Origin: Microbacterium maritypicum | GTDB lineage: Bacteria > Actinomycetota > Actinomycetes > Actinomycetales > Microbacteriaceae | Direction: 5' to 3' | Length of the DNA stretch: 64,000 nt | NCBI RefSeq assembly: GCF_041529975.1 | Contig: NZ_CP168030.1 | Location: 3,038,001-3,102,000, forward strand | In this document: piece by piece, positions 1 through 9,038 of the stretch | Position numbering within the stretch: position 1 is the first letter of the stretch | Layout of the letters: every line of letters starts with the position of its first letter | Notes under the pieces: generated by a model | Seen by the model: only the letters and a program-made list of their open reading frames with translations | What the model was told of the DNA's origin: nothing | Database searches by the model: none | Program-made: the position numbers and the translations under genes

Positions 1-68
1 CTCAGCCTATTGGGAGCACGTTCCGCGGCGGTAGATCCGGACTTCTGGGTGCCGCACGCGCGATCACG

Positions 69-449
69 CTAATGATCTGTGAACCGCCACGGCGACTCGG
101 GGTCGATGACTTGCACCTCATCTGCATCGGTTCGGAAGAGATACGAATCAGCCTCTTTCTCTTGCGGCAGGGGGCACAGTTCCACGACGAACTCCGCCAG
201 AAGCGCAGATACCCGCTCGCTCACTTCGCTTCGATCGCCCCAGAAGACCAGGACATCAGTCGGATGCGGTGGATCGAGCACGACGAACTCCGGGTTGAAC
301 GTCACCTCGATCAAGACGTCTTGCGGCCGCGACTCGGTCACGAACTTCAGGTAGAACGGCCCCCAGTCCGCAGTGCGAGAAAAACCGATGGCACCACCAG
401 CGAGGATGCGCGTCACTGCATCTGCGGTCGAACCCGTTACCCCGCTCAT
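69..449 (-). CDS. putative immunity protein of an RHS toxin cassette
   Basis: This 126-residue protein has no family I recognise. The ATG at 449 overlaps the RHS stop codon by 4 bp (ATGA), the usual coupling of a polymorphic toxin to its immunity gene, and this decides the start. A longer frame upstream would lie entirely antisense-like inside the RHS tail and was not used. The sequence is acidic (many D/E), soluble-looking, without signal peptide or membrane segment, with aromatic beta-like stretches such as [12 protein letters not shown]. Such small acidic proteins commonly neutralise cognate toxins, but here the role is inferred from position only. Codons look less GC-rich than in the neighbouring ung gene, consistent with horizontal origin. 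Confidence 0.6.
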   Translation of the reverse strand: MSGVTGSTADAVTRILAGGAIGFSRTADWGPFYLKFVTESRPQDVLIEVTFNPEFVVLDPPHPTDVLVFWGDRSEVSERVSALLAEFVVELCPLPQEKEADSYLFRTDADEVQVIDPESPWRFTDH

Positions 450-1276
450 TGCAGCCACACGTGGAAGTTCCAGCGAACTCCGTTCCGCCCAAAATTCACC
501 TTGATCCTTCCAGTCTGACTGACGCCTGGTCCGCGCACCCAACGCCCGCTCGGACCAGTGCGCATGCGAGTTGCGTGACTTGATAGACGCTCGCTCGCTT
601 TCGCGCCCTGCGACCAGGCACGCCCTGCCCAACTAGCAGCGCGGGGGGACGCGACCATCTCTCGGGCCGCGCCAGCTACACCGCGCGTATACCGAGAAGC
701 GCGAACAACGATCTGGGTTGTTTGCACCACGTCTTTCACCACTTTAGCCGCGCGCACCGCGAACGTCGCCGCTCTAGCAACCAGCAACGCGCCGGCCAGC
801 GGTGCCCCAACGCCTGTCACCAGAAGCGCCGCCGACAACACCGTCAGCCCGATCTCGAGTGTTAGGCCCCAGTCCCATGCCTTACCAGAAAGATCACTCA
901 TCCCGATGGGATCTGTCGGCCAGACGTAGTCGTTGTCGACGCCGCCCTCGACGGGGTCGACCTGAAGGAATCGACCGAGGGCCGGCACATAGAGCCTCGC
1001 CCCCATCTCGATCATCAGGACAGTTGATTCCGCTTCAACCGGCTTCCGCGCGCCCTGATGCCATCCGCTCGCGCCATCGTTCTGCCCGGCGGCATTGGCG
1101 GCGATAGTGCCGATCGCGAACGTGGTCATATCCAACGGCTGACCGAACGGTTCGTAAAGCTGCAGTGCCCCGTGGCCAGCCCCGTCACCGGTCACCAGCG
1201 TGTGCCCGAGAAGACTCGGATACTGCCACGACGCTGACACACCGTTCGTCCCTGACGCGCTCAGCGCGACCGACAC
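446..1276 (-). pseudogene. 5'-truncated RHS core with C-terminal toxin-like domain (orphan RHS tip)
   Basis: The 276-residue open frame carries the end of an actinobacterial RHS/YD-repeat core. The motif [20 protein letters not shown] lies near residues 91-110 and a [11 protein letters not shown] boundary follows near residue 122. After the boundary come a hydrophobic Ala/Gly/Val-rich stretch (about 130-175) and a basic tail of about 95 residues ending RWNFHVWLQ, the presumed toxin tip, which I cannot assign to a family. Full RHS proteins run to well over 1000 residues, so most of the gene is missing. The frame reads upstream of the GTG at 1276 as RSLPGG to about 1294 before meeting a stop provided by the end of ung. 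The GTG is therefore probably not a native start. It could still be translated, or serve as a silent tip reservoir. Confidence 0.7.
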
Positions 1277-1295
1277 TCCCCCCGGAAGGGAGCGC

Positions 1296-2015
1296 CTAAA
1301 TCAAACGGTCGTGCTCCGCAGGCTCGCCCCCCACCCGCCAGTCGATCGCGTCGGCACTCTGCTCCACGAGGAGGTGGTTCACGCGCGAGAACGGGCGGGA
1401 GCCGAAGAAGCCCCGGCTGGCGGACAGCGGAGACGGATGCGCCGAGGCGATGATCGGCGTCGAACCCAGCATCGGCTGCAGGTTCGCGGCGTCCTTCCCC
1501 CACAGCACCGCAACGAGCGGCTGATCACGGGCGACGAGCGTCCGGATCGCGAGCTCGGTGACCTTCTCCCACCCCCAGCCGCGGTGCGAGGCGGCGGCAC
1601 CGGGCCGCACGGTGAGCACGCGGTTGAGCAGGAGCACGCCTTGATCGCTCCACGCAGTGAGATCGCCGTGTGGCGCCGGCGGGATCCCGATGTCGCTCTC
1701 CCGCTCCTTGTAGATGTTGGTGAGGCTGCGCGGCAGCGGGCGCACATCGCGATCGACCGCGAAAGACAGACCGATCGGGTGGCCGGGCGTCGGATAGGGG
1801 TCCTGTCCGGTGATCAGTACCCGCACATCCGCCAACGGACGCTGGAAGGCCCGAAGGACGTTCTCACCGGACGGCAGGTACCCGTGCCCCGCCTCCTGCT
1901 CGGCGCGGAGTCGCTCGCCGAGCTCGGTGATGGTGTCCTGAACCGGGGCGAGCGCCTCCGCCCACCCCGCGTCGATCCGCCCGTCCGCGGCGAGCTCGGC
2001 GAGAGACCGCGCCAT
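1296..2015 (-). CDS. ung: uracil-DNA glycosylase
   Basis: Family-1 uracil-DNA glycosylase, 239 residues, which removes uracil from DNA to start base-excision repair. The catalytic motif is GQDPYP at residues 70-75, with Asp72 the water-activating residue. The His usual in E. coli is replaced by Pro, as in actinobacterial enzymes. The DNA-intercalation loop motif HPSPLS is at 193-198. The start is the ATG at 2015, only 2 bases after the SDR stop, so the two genes are probably co-transcribed from the SDR promoter. The stop lies about 5 bases from recognisable RHS remnant sequence, so a rearrangement joined foreign DNA directly to the end of this gene. Confidence 0.95.
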   Translation of the reverse strand: MARSLAELAADGRIDAGWAEALAPVQDTITELGERLRAEQEAGHGYLPSGENVLRAFQRPLADVRVLITGQDPYPTPGHPIGLSFAVDRDVRPLPRSLTNIYKERESDIGIPPAPHGDLTAWSDQGVLLLNRVLTVRPGAAASHRGWGWEKVTELAIRTLVARDQPLVAVLWGKDAANLQPMLGSTPIIASAHPSPLSASRGFFGSRPFSRVNHLLVEQSADAIDWRVGGEPAEHDRLI

Positions 2016-2017
2016 CG

Positions 2018-2800
2018 TCAGTCGATGGAGCGCACGCGCAGGGGTCCGCGCGCGAGCAGGTGCTGCGCCGACTGCGCGACCGGGCGCATCGTGATCAGGT
2101 CGAGGTTGACGTGTCCCGGCGACTCCAGCGCATAGGCGATCACGTCGGCGACGTCTTCGGCGAGAAGAGGCGCTTCGACCCCCGAGTAGACGGCCTCGGC
2201 GGCGACGGCGTCTCCACCGAGGCGGTTCAGCGTGAACTCCTCCGTGTGGACCATGCCGGGCGCGACCTCGACGACGCGGATCGGCTCGCCGTTGAGCTCC
2301 TGACGAAGGACCTTCACCAGCATGCCCTCGGCAGCCTTCGCGGCGTTGTACCCGGCGCCGCCCGCATACGCCGACTGCGCGGCGGTCGAGGTCACGAAGA
2401 GCGTGTCGGCGTGGCCGTCTGCCGCAGCAGCCCGGCGCAGCAGCGGGAGCAGTCCGGCGACGAGGCGCTGCGACGCGAGCACGTTGGCGTCGAACATCCA
2501 CTGCCAGTCCTCGACCGAGGCATCCTCGATGCGGTCGGTCCCCCGGGCACCGCCGGCCACCTGCACGAGCGCGTGCACCGGTCCCGACGCTTCGAGCTCC
2601 GAGACCAGCGCATCGACGGCTGCCGGGTCGGTCAGGTCGCACGCGATGGCCGAAGCACCGGTCTCCGCGGCGAGCGCAGACAGACGGTCCTCACGTCGGG
2701 CGACGCCGACGACATCCCATCCTCGTGCCCGGAGTGCGCGCACCGTCGCCGCGCCGATTCCCGAACTCGCACCTGTCACCACTGCACGTCTGTTCACCAT
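2018..2800 (-). CDS. SDR family oxidoreductase
   Basis: Classical short-chain dehydrogenase/reductase of 260 residues. The NAD(P)-binding motif TGASSGIG is at residues 9-16. The catalytic set is Ser138, Tyr151 and Lys155 (YNAAK), and the structural Asn sits in FDANV near 104-108. An Arg-rich strand end at 'VGVARRE' suggests NADP preference. The overall pattern resembles the YdfG/3-hydroxy acid dehydrogenase group, but the substrate cannot be read from sequence. It is the first gene of a two-gene unit with ung. A TACGGT -10 element 6 bases before the ATG indicates a leaderless transcript. Confidence 0.9.
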   Translation of the reverse strand: MVNRRAVVTGASSGIGAATVRALRARGWDVVGVARREDRLSALAAETGASAIACDLTDPAAVDALVSELEASGPVHALVQVAGGARGTDRIEDASVEDWQWMFDANVLASQRLVAGLLPLLRRAAAADGHADTLFVTSTAAQSAYAGGAGYNAAKAAEGMLVKVLRQELNGEPIRVVEVAPGMVHTEEFTLNRLGGDAVAAEAVYSGVEAPLLAEDVADVIAYALESPGHVNLDLITMRPVAQSAQHLLARGPLRVRSID

Positions 2801-2806
2801 GCCTCC

Positions 2807-2812
2807 ACCGTA
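2807..2812 (-). promoter_or_regulatory. leaderless -10 element of the SDR gene
   Basis: TACGGT on the minus strand, followed by GGAGGC and then the ATG. The 6-base distance puts the transcription start at the start codon. GGAGGC could also act as a ribosome site on a longer transcript. Confidence 0.55.
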
Positions 2813-2996
2813 CGATGTTCCGCCGAGATTGCGGAGTCCCGCACGGGGCTGTCGCAGAACCCTCTCTCCCCCGTGATTCCGGGCCTCCGCCGTGTTACGT
2901 CACATTTCCCGGTTGTTGTTGACACGGGCCGATGTTCCGTACTCTCGCTGCAACGGCATCCGCCATCCGACCTTCCGACCACTCCTGGGGGAAATC

Positions 2997-4319
2997 ATGT
3001 CCGCACCCGAGTCCTGGCGCTTCGAGACCAAGCAGATCCACTCCGGCGCCGCCCCCGACCCGGTCACGAAGGCCCGCGCCACGCCGATCTACCAGACCAC
3101 GTCGTACGTGTTCGACAGCGCGGACCATGCGGCCAACCTCTTCGCCCTCGCGGAGTTCGGCAACATCTACACCCGCATCCAGAACCCGACGCAGGACGTG
3201 CTCGAGCAGCGTCTCGCCGCGCTCGAAGGCGGCACCGGCGCACTCGTGCTCGCCAGCGGCCAGGCAGCCTCGACCTTCGCGATCCTCAACATCGCTCAGG
3301 CCGGCGACCACTTCGTCGCCTCGAGCTCGATCTACGGCGGCACCTACAACCTCTTCAAGTACACCCTCGCCAAGCTCGGCATCGAGGTCACCTTCGTCGA
3401 GAACCAGGATGATGCCGAGGAGTGGCGCCGCGCCGTCCGCCCGAACACGAAACTGTTCTTCGCGGAGACCATCGGCAACCCGCAGATCAACATCCTCGAC
3501 ATCCGCGCCGTCGCCGACATCGCACACGAGTCCGGCGTCCCGCTGATCGTCGACAACACGATCGCCACCCCGTACCTGATCCGTCCGTTCGAGTTCGGCG
3601 CCGACATCGTCGTGCACTCGGTCACGAAGTTCCTCGGCGGACACGGCACCACCATCGGCGGCGCCATCGTCGACGGCGGAACGTTCGAGTGGTCGAAGAA
3701 CGTCGACAAGTTCCCGGGCCTCACGGTACCGGACCCCTCGTACCACGGTGCCAGCTACACCGCCGCGGTCGGCGACCCGCTCGCCTACATCATCAAGGCC
3801 CGCGTGCAGCTGCTGCGCGACCTCGGCTCGGCCATCGCGCCGCAGAGCGCGTGGAACCTCATCCAGGGCATCGAGACCCTGTCGCTGCGCATCGAGCGTC
3901 ACGTGCAGAACGCGCAGGAGATCGCAGAGTGGCTCGACAGCCGTGACGACGTCGCGACCGTCAACTACTCGGGCCTTCCCTCCTCGCCCTGGTACGCCAA
4001 GGCGAACGAGTACGCTCCCAAGGGCGTCGGCGCCGTGCTGTCGTTCGAGCTCAAGGGCGGCGTCGAGGCCGGACGCGAGTTCGTGAACAGCCTGTCGCTG
4101 TTCAGCCACCTCGCCAACATCGGTGACGTCCGCTCGCTCGTCATCCACCCGGCGTCGACCACGCACGCGCAGCTCACCCCCGAGCAGCAGCTCACCGCGG
4201 GCGTCACGCCTGGCCTCGTCCGCCTCTCCGTGGGTATCGAGAACATCGAGGACCTGAAGGCCGACCTCGACCAGGCTCTCGCCGCGGCACGCGCCGTGTC
4301 GGAGGCTGCTCGCGCCTGA
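2997..4319 (+). CDS. metY: O-acetylhomoserine sulfhydrylase (PLP enzyme)
   Basis: Cys/Met-metabolism PLP enzyme of 440 residues that makes homocysteine from O-acetylhomoserine and sulfide. The PLP lysine is Lys211 in HSVTKFLGGHG. The substrate/PLP region has the family pattern SIYGGTYNLF and DNTIATPYL. The start at the ATG at 2997 is set by a GGGGGAA ribosome site. The longer upstream frame lacks family similarity. Its substrate is supplied by metX 1.2 kb downstream, and ahcY near 55 kb feeds the same homocysteine pool. The upstream 196 bases contain a TTGACA box (2919-2924) with a weak TACTCT 15 bases later. I saw no convincing SAM riboswitch. A hairpin follows the stop. Confidence 0.95.
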   Translation: MSAPESWRFETKQIHSGAAPDPVTKARATPIYQTTSYVFDSADHAANLFALAEFGNIYTRIQNPTQDVLEQRLAALEGGTGALVLASGQAASTFAILNIAQAGDHFVASSSIYGGTYNLFKYTLAKLGIEVTFVENQDDAEEWRRAVRPNTKLFFAETIGNPQINILDIRAVADIAHESGVPLIVDNTIATPYLIRPFEFGADIVVHSVTKFLGGHGTTIGGAIVDGGTFEWSKNVDKFPGLTVPDPSYHGASYTAAVGDPLAYIIKARVQLLRDLGSAIAPQSAWNLIQGIETLSLRIERHVQNAQEIAEWLDSRDDVATVNYSGLPSSPWYAKANEYAPKGVGAVLSFELKGGVEAGREFVNSLSLFSHLANIGDVRSLVIHPASTTHAQLTPEQQLTAGVTPGLVRLSVGIENIEDLKADLDQALAAARAVSEAARA

Positions 4320-4339
4320 CGTTCCACACGCACCACCAC

Positions 4340-4375
4340 GAGGATGCCTCGGACCACGCGGTCCGGGGCATCCTC
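4340..4375 (+). terminator. hairpin terminator after metY
   Basis: 16-base arms (GAGGATGCCTCGGACC and its near-complement with one G:U-type mismatch) flank a 4-base loop. The following bases are not T-rich, so termination may be imperfect. Confidence 0.65.
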
Positions 4376-4454
4376 GCGTTCGCGGGGTCCGGGCACCACC
4401 CGGCCGACCCACAGGCGGGGCCGTCGAGAATGGGATCCCCGCTGTGAGGAGAGC

Positions 4455-5387
4455 ATGATCGACGTCGAACACCGACCACCGCTCGCCCGACGCACCACGA
4501 CGCGCCACGCCCGCCGTCTCGCGATCGCCGGCATCGCCGTGCTGATCCTGCTCGTGTGCGGATGGGTTCCTGGCGTGATCGGCACCGCCGTCGCCGCCGT
4601 CCTCCCCTGGCTCGGACTCGTCCTCCTCGCACTCGTGGTCATCGCGCTCTTCCTCGCGCGGCGCGTGATCGTCCTCCTCCTGGTGCCCACGCTCCTCTGG
4701 TTCCTCGCGATGGCCGCGGCGTTCCCCGGACTCCCCGGATCGGGCAGTGCGCAGAGCGAACTCACGATCGCCAGCCAGAACGTGCGCGCGCACTCCGGCA
4801 GCGCTGCCGCCTCCGCCGCAGAACTCGCGCAGAGCGAGGCGGATGTGATCGCCCTCACCGAACTCGACGGCGACAGCCTCTCCGCCGCGAGCGAGGTGCT
4901 CGCCGACGCCTACCCGCACTCCTACACGGTCGGCACGGTGGCGCTGTGGAGTCGATACCCCCTGGCGAGTGCCGAACCGCTCACTCTCGGGCTCAGCTGG
5001 AAGCGCGCGCTCCGCGTCGAGGTACAGAGTCCCGCGGGCCCGGTCGCCGTCTACGTGCTGCACGCCGCATCCGTGCGCCCCGGACAGCAGCAGGACCGCG
5101 ACACGATGCTGCACGGCATCGCCGAGCAGGTCGCCTCCGACGCGGCCACGGCACTCGTTGTCGTCGGTGACTTCAACGCACCGTCGACGGACCCGAGCCT
5201 GGCTGCGCTGCGAGCGGAAGCGGACTGGGCACGGCCGACCGACGGCACCCTCGGGTTCACCTGGCCCGCCGCCTTCCCGCTCGTCCGGATCGACCAGGTG
5301 TTCGTCCGCGGACTCGATGTCGTCGCCTCGAGCACTCAACGCGCCGGGAACAGCGACCACCTCGCCACGATGACCCGCGTGCGCTGA
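4455..5387 (+). CDS. membrane-anchored endonuclease/exonuclease/phosphatase-family protein
   Basis: 310-residue protein with about three N-terminal membrane helices (residues 22-90) and a C-terminal EEP domain facing, by inference, the outside. EEP landmarks are SQNVRAHSG at the domain start, ALTELDGD (metal-binding Glu), VVGDFNAPSTDP (catalytic Asp/Asn) and the terminal GNSDHLA (catalytic His). This layout is common in Actinobacteria. Substrates may be nucleic acids, phosphoinositides or sphingolipid-like phosphodiesters and cannot be decided here. The start follows a GAGGAGAG site 2 bases before the ATG. It separates metY from metX on the same strand without obvious metabolic connection. 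Confidence 0.85.
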   Translation: MIDVEHRPPLARRTTTRHARRLAIAGIAVLILLVCGWVPGVIGTAVAAVLPWLGLVLLALVVIALFLARRVIVLLLVPTLLWFLAMAAAFPGLPGSGSAQSELTIASQNVRAHSGSAAASAAELAQSEADVIALTELDGDSLSAASEVLADAYPHSYTVGTVALWSRYPLASAEPLTLGLSWKRALRVEVQSPAGPVAVYVLHAASVRPGQQQDRDTMLHGIAEQVASDAATALVVVGDFNAPSTDPSLAALRAEADWARPTDGTLGFTWPAAFPLVRIDQVFVRGLDVVASSTQRAGNSDHLATMTRVR

Positions 5388-5485
5388 GTCGCACGCCCCT
5401 TCGTCCGAGCCGTCGCGCGCACAGCGACACGACACCGGGTCGTAACCTGCCACCGGTGGGTCCTGGACCACGCGACAATGGAAGC

Positions 5486-6691
5486 ATGGACTGGCAGACG
5501 ACCTCCGAGGACACGGTGCCGTCGGCGCCCGTGACGGAGGCCGACGTCCGGCTGCTCCGTGCCCGCCCACCGGCGACGGGCGCGTGGCGCGACGGCGACC
5601 CGGTCGGCGGTAGGCGTTTCGCGGCGTTCGGCGCCTTCTCGACCGAGAGCGGCCGGGAGCTGCCGGGTATCCGCATCGCCTACGAGTCGTGGGGCGAACT
5701 GAATGCCGCTCGCGACAACGCGATCCTCGTGCTGCATGCGCTCACGGGCGACAGTCATGTGCGGGGTCCTGCCGGCTCCGGCCATCCGACCGTGGGGTGG
5801 TGGGAGGACATCACCGGCCCCGGTGCGCCGCTCGACACCGACCGCTGGTTCGTGATCGCTCCGAACATGCTGGGCGGCTGCCAGGGGTCGACCGGCGCGG
5901 CGAGCGTCGCCCCCGACGGCTACGAATGGGCATCACGCTTCCCCTACCTGACGATCCGCGACCAGGTGGCGGCGCAGGTGCGGCTCGCCGACGCGCTGGG
6001 CATCGACAGCTGGGCCGCGGTCATCGGCGGATCCATGGGCGGCATGCATGCCCTGGAGTGGGCGGTGACGCATCCCCAGCGCGTGCAGCGGCTGGCCGTG
6101 CTCTCCTCTCCCCCGGTGACGACGGCCGACCAGATCGCGCTGAACACCGTGCAGCTCGAGACCATCCGGATGGACCCGCGGTTCCAGGGCGGCGAGTACT
6201 ACGACCTCGGAGACGGCGACGGCCCGCACCGCGGACTCGCGCTGGCACGCCGGATGGCTCTGCTGAACTACCGCAGCCCGATCGAGTTGAACCAACGCTT
6301 CCAGCGGTCGTGGCAGTCGGATGTCTCACCTCTCGGTCACGGCGGGCGCTTCGCCGTGGAGTCGTACCTCGATTTCCACGGCAACAAGTTCACCCGTCGC
6401 TTCGACGCGAACAGCTACATCACGCTCGTCGAGGCCATGAACTCGCACGATGTCGGCCGCGGGCGCGGCGGTGTCGAAGAGGCGCTGCACGCGGTCACAG
6501 CCACGACGCTCGTCCTCGGTATCGACAGCGACCGCCTGTTCCCCGTCGACGGACAGCAGCGCATCGCCCGCAGCATCCGGAACGTGATCGAAGGGGAGGC
6601 CGTGGTGGTCTCCAGCGACTTCGGGCACGACGGCTTCCTCATCGAGACCGAGGTCGTCGGCGCGAACCTGCGGCGGCTGCTCGAGAGCTGA
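5486..6691 (+). CDS. metX: homoserine O-acetyltransferase
   Basis: Alpha/beta-hydrolase-fold transferase of 401 residues that acetylates homoserine with acetyl-CoA, the committed step of methionine synthesis. The nucleophile elbow is GGSMGG at 181-186 (Ser183). The acid is in GIDSDRLFP and the His in FGHDGFLIE near the C-terminus. The oxyanion region HALTGDSH and the NMLGGCQGSTG motif are typical of MetX. The ATG at 5486 was chosen because homology begins soon after it. The 98-base gap after the preceding gene could hold its own promoter. It converges on the Nudix gene with only 10 bases between stops, and there is no terminator hairpin there. Confidence 0.95.
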   Translation: MDWQTTSEDTVPSAPVTEADVRLLRARPPATGAWRDGDPVGGRRFAAFGAFSTESGRELPGIRIAYESWGELNAARDNAILVLHALTGDSHVRGPAGSGHPTVGWWEDITGPGAPLDTDRWFVIAPNMLGGCQGSTGAASVAPDGYEWASRFPYLTIRDQVAAQVRLADALGIDSWAAVIGGSMGGMHALEWAVTHPQRVQRLAVLSSPPVTTADQIALNTVQLETIRMDPRFQGGEYYDLGDGDGPHRGLALARRMALLNYRSPIELNQRFQRSWQSDVSPLGHGGRFAVESYLDFHGNKFTRRFDANSYITLVEAMNSHDVGRGRGGVEEALHAVTATTLVLGIDSDRLFPVDGQQRIARSIRNVIEGEAVVVSSDFGHDGFLIETEVVGANLRRLLES

Positions 6692-6701
6692 TCCGCGTCG
6701 C

Positions 6702-7313
6702 TCAGCCCGGAACGAACCGCCACGGCAGTTCGCCCGCCTCGAGACGCCCCTGCTCCCACGCGAACGCCTGCCCAGCGCCCGCACCGAGAACACGTGTCTG
6801 GAACAGCTGCACGGCACCGCCGGAAGACAACGCGGATGCCGCGTCGGTGAACGCCGACAGCTGATGCAGCGTGATCCAGGTCGGCGGGTACAGCATCCAC
6901 TCCCCTGCACCGTGCCGCGCGAGAGCCTCGGCGGGACGGACCCAGGCGATCGCGGCCACCTCGTCTTCGGCGGGTGACGGATCGGCGGCCGGCGCCGCGG
7001 CGAGGAAGAACCAGGTGCGGATGCGCGTGGGTGCCTCGACCGGCGGATGCCATTCGGAGAACGCCACCAGCTCCTCGACGACGACCCCGACCTCTTCGAA
7101 GGTCTCCCGGATCGCGGCACGACGTGCGTCCTCGACCTCCTCGTCACCGTCTCGGAGGTCGGCCGGCTCGACCTTGCCACCGGGAAAGACCCACGCACCC
7201 GCGAATGATCCACGATCGGGACGCCGCATCAGCAGCACTTCGAAGCCGGGGTCGGCTGCGCGCAGCAGCACGACCGTGCCGGCGACGGGGAGTGAGGAAT
7301 CGGGCGCGATCAC
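6702..7313 (-). CDS. Nudix hydrolase (NUDT19/RNUDIX-like)
   Basis: 203-residue Nudix protein. The Nudix box begins with the Gly pair in WVFPGGKVEP and continues after an acidic insertion with RETFEEVGV, which supplies the metal-binding glutamates. The enlarged box with an internal insert and the C-terminal extension resemble NUDT7/8/19-like CoA or ADP-sugar diphosphatases more than MutT. The substrate is not determinable here. It starts with GTG and has its own leaderless -10, whose first three bases are the TAG stop of the MFS gene. It can therefore be transcribed separately from the upstream run. Confidence 0.88.
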   Translation of the reverse strand: MIAPDSSLPVAGTVVLLRAADPGFEVLLMRRPDRGSFAGAWVFPGGKVEPADLRDGDEEVEDARRAAIRETFEEVGVVVEELVAFSEWHPPVEAPTRIRTWFFLAAAPAADPSPAEDEVAAIAWVRPAEALARHGAGEWMLYPPTWITLHQLSAFTDAASALSSGGAVQLFQTRVLGAGAGQAFAWEQGRLEAGELPWRFVPG

Positions 7314-7319
7314 CCCGTC

Positions 7320-7325
7320 ACTCTA
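7320..7325 (-). promoter_or_regulatory. leaderless -10 element of the Nudix gene, overlapping the MFS stop codon
   Basis: TAGAGT, then GACGGG, then the GTG start. The TAG is also the stop codon of the preceding MFS gene. Confidence 0.5.
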
Positions 7326-8552
7326 CGACGCGACGCGTTCCCTGGCCGCGGGACGACGCGCTTCCACGCGGTAGGACAGCAGGGCGATCAGCACTCCCGC
7401 CACGGCGAGCGCGGCACCGGTCCATGCGGGAGCCGTGAAGCCCCAACCTGCCGCGATCACGAGGCCACCGAGGAAAGCGCCCAGGCTGTTCCCGATGTTG
7501 AGGGCCGAGTGGTTCATCGCCGCCGCGATCGACTGGTTGTCTTCAGCCACATCCATCAGTCGCGTCTGGATCGTCGGGCTCAGCACCGACGACACGAAGC
7601 CGACCACGAAGACCAGCAGCCCGAGCGTCACGATCCAGAAGGCCAGGACCGCGAGCAGGCCGAGGACGACGACGAGGGCCGCGAGCCCGAACAGCAGCGT
7701 GCGGCGCAGGTCGATGTCTGCGAGGTGGCCGCCGACGAGGTTTCCCGCGGTCATGCCGAGCCCCATCAGCACCAGGACGATCGGCACCGCCCAGTCCGGC
7801 GACCCGGCGACCTCGGTCACGAGAGGCGCGATGTAGCTGTAGACGGCGAAGAAACCACCGAAACCGATCGCACCGATGCCGAGTGTGAACCACACCTGCG
7901 GGATGCGGAAGACTCGCAGCTCCTGACGCATCGTGCGTCCGGGATCACCGGGGTGCTGCGGCACGAACACCGCGATGAAGACCGTCGCCAACGCGAACAC
8001 GAGCGCGACGACGGCGAACGCCGCGCGCCACCCCCACTGCTGTCCGAGGAACGTGCCGAGCGGCACGCCGACCACGTTGGCGACCGTGAGGCCAGTGAGG
8101 ATGAACGCCACACCCTTGGCGCGGTTCCCCGGACCCATGACGTCGGCCGCGACCAGGGCGCCGATGCCGAAGTACGCGCCATGCGGGAGCCCCGCCAGGA
8201 ACCGGGAGGCGGCGACCAGTTCGAACGTGGGCAGGATGACTGTGAGCGCGTTGAAGACCGTCAGCGCGAGGGCCAGCACGATCATGACCCGGTGCCGCGG
8301 GAAGCGCGCGACGAATCCGGCGATGGTCGGCGCACCGACCACCACGCCCAGCGCGTACAGCGAGATCAGCCAACCGGCCTGGCTCAGCGCGTCTTCCTGG
8401 CTGGTGGCCCAGAGCGAGGGCAGCAGGTCGGCGGCGATGTTGGGCAGCAGACCCATGACCACGAACTCGGTCATGCCGATGCCGAAGCTGCCGATGGCGA
8501 GAGAGAGGAGCGCCCACTTCGCCGCACCCCTCGATTCAGTCGAGGGATTCAC
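7323..8552 (-). CDS. MFS transporter, DHA1 (AraJ/PbuE-like) family
   Basis: 409-residue permease with twelve hydrophobic segments. Features are a first helix with GMTEFVVMGLLP, a loop motif GFVARFPRHR corresponding to MFS motif A, and helix-5 Gly/Pro-rich GLTVANVVGVPLGT typical of drug-H+ antiporters. Related proteins export sugars, purines or drugs, and the sequence does not narrow this. The protein acts in the cytoplasmic membrane. It begins with GTG at 8552, and a TAGGCT -10 6 bases upstream overlaps the GNAT stop codon. This suggests independent leaderless transcription in addition to read-through from the operon. Confidence 0.9.
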   Translation of the reverse strand: MNPSTESRGAAKWALLSLAIGSFGIGMTEFVVMGLLPNIAADLLPSLWATSQEDALSQAGWLISLYALGVVVGAPTIAGFVARFPRHRVMIVLALALTVFNALTVILPTFELVAASRFLAGLPHGAYFGIGALVAADVMGPGNRAKGVAFILTGLTVANVVGVPLGTFLGQQWGWRAAFAVVALVFALATVFIAVFVPQHPGDPGRTMRQELRVFRIPQVWFTLGIGAIGFGGFFAVYSYIAPLVTEVAGSPDWAVPIVLVLMGLGMTAGNLVGGHLADIDLRRTLLFGLAALVVVLGLLAVLAFWIVTLGLLVFVVGFVSSVLSPTIQTRLMDVAEDNQSIAAAMNHSALNIGNSLGAFLGGLVIAAGWGFTAPAWTGAALAVAGVLIALLSYRVEARRPAARERVAS

Positions 8553-8558
8553 CGGTAC

Positions 8559-8564
8559 AGCCTA
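8559..8564 (-). promoter_or_regulatory. leaderless -10 element of the MFS gene, overlapping the GNAT stop codon
   Basis: TAGGCT, then GTACCG, then the GTG start. Its first three bases are the TAG stop of the upstream GNAT gene. Confidence 0.5.
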
Positions 8565-9038
8565 GCGGCCGTCCGACGCCACGCCGTCCGTGCTCGTCCG
8601 CTCACGCCGCAGGAACACGTCGACCTCGTCCTGCCTCTCGAGGACGAAGCCGTGGCGTTCATACAGCGCCCGGGCAGGACTGCCCTGGAGCACGTTGAGG
8701 CGATGGGACACGTCGTCGTCCAGGAGCATCGTCAGGATGCGACCTCCGACGCCGGCCCCCTGGTGCGAAGGAGCGATGTAGAAGTGCTCCAGCCAGCGCG
8801 ACCCGCCTTCGTCACGGAGCGCGACGGAGCCAACCTCCTCTCCGTCCACGATGATGACGCGGGTCTCCTCCGGCGCGAACGCGTCCCGAAACCGCTGCCG
8901 CACACGCACATCGTCATAGCGACCGAGCCTCGTCAGATCGGACCGGAGCACGATCGCCCGCAGTTCCGCGATCCAGTCGACGTCATCGTCGACAGCCGGA
9001 CGTGTCCGGACCTCGGCAGGAGCGCGCCGATCAGTCAT
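8562..9038 (-). CDS. GNAT-family N-acetyltransferase
   Basis: 158-residue acetyltransferase. The acetyl-CoA-binding motif is HQGAGVGGRIL (Q-x-x-G-x-G/A) after the strand LEHFYIAPS, and the end shows the YERHGF signature of motif B. Substrate unknown. The gene overlaps the end of the thiamine-binding-type gene by 8 bases and has a GGAG ribosome site before the ATG, so it is translated from the shared transcript. Confidence 0.88.
   Translation of the reverse strand: MTDRRAPAEVRTRPAVDDDVDWIAELRAIVLRSDLTRLGRYDDVRVRQRFRDAFAPEETRVIIVDGEEVGSVALRDEGGSRWLEHFYIAPSHQGAGVGGRILTMLLDDDVSHRLNVLQGSPARALYERHGFVLERQDEVDVFLRRERTSTDGVASDGR

Noticed and set aside
1..68. Further gene at the left edge
   Set aside because: The 68 bases show no extended frame with motif support, and nothing can be claimed.
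2806..2996. Possible SAM riboswitch before metY
   Set aside because: I found only an isolated 7-base stem (2842-2848 with 2869-2875) and a TTGACA box. The multi-helix core of SAM riboswitches is not apparent by eye. A covariance-model scan would settle it.
2895..5570. Minus-strand open frame of about 890 codons opposite metY and the exonuclease-like gene
   Set aside because: It crosses two well-supported plus-strand genes and a terminator and has no recognisable motif.
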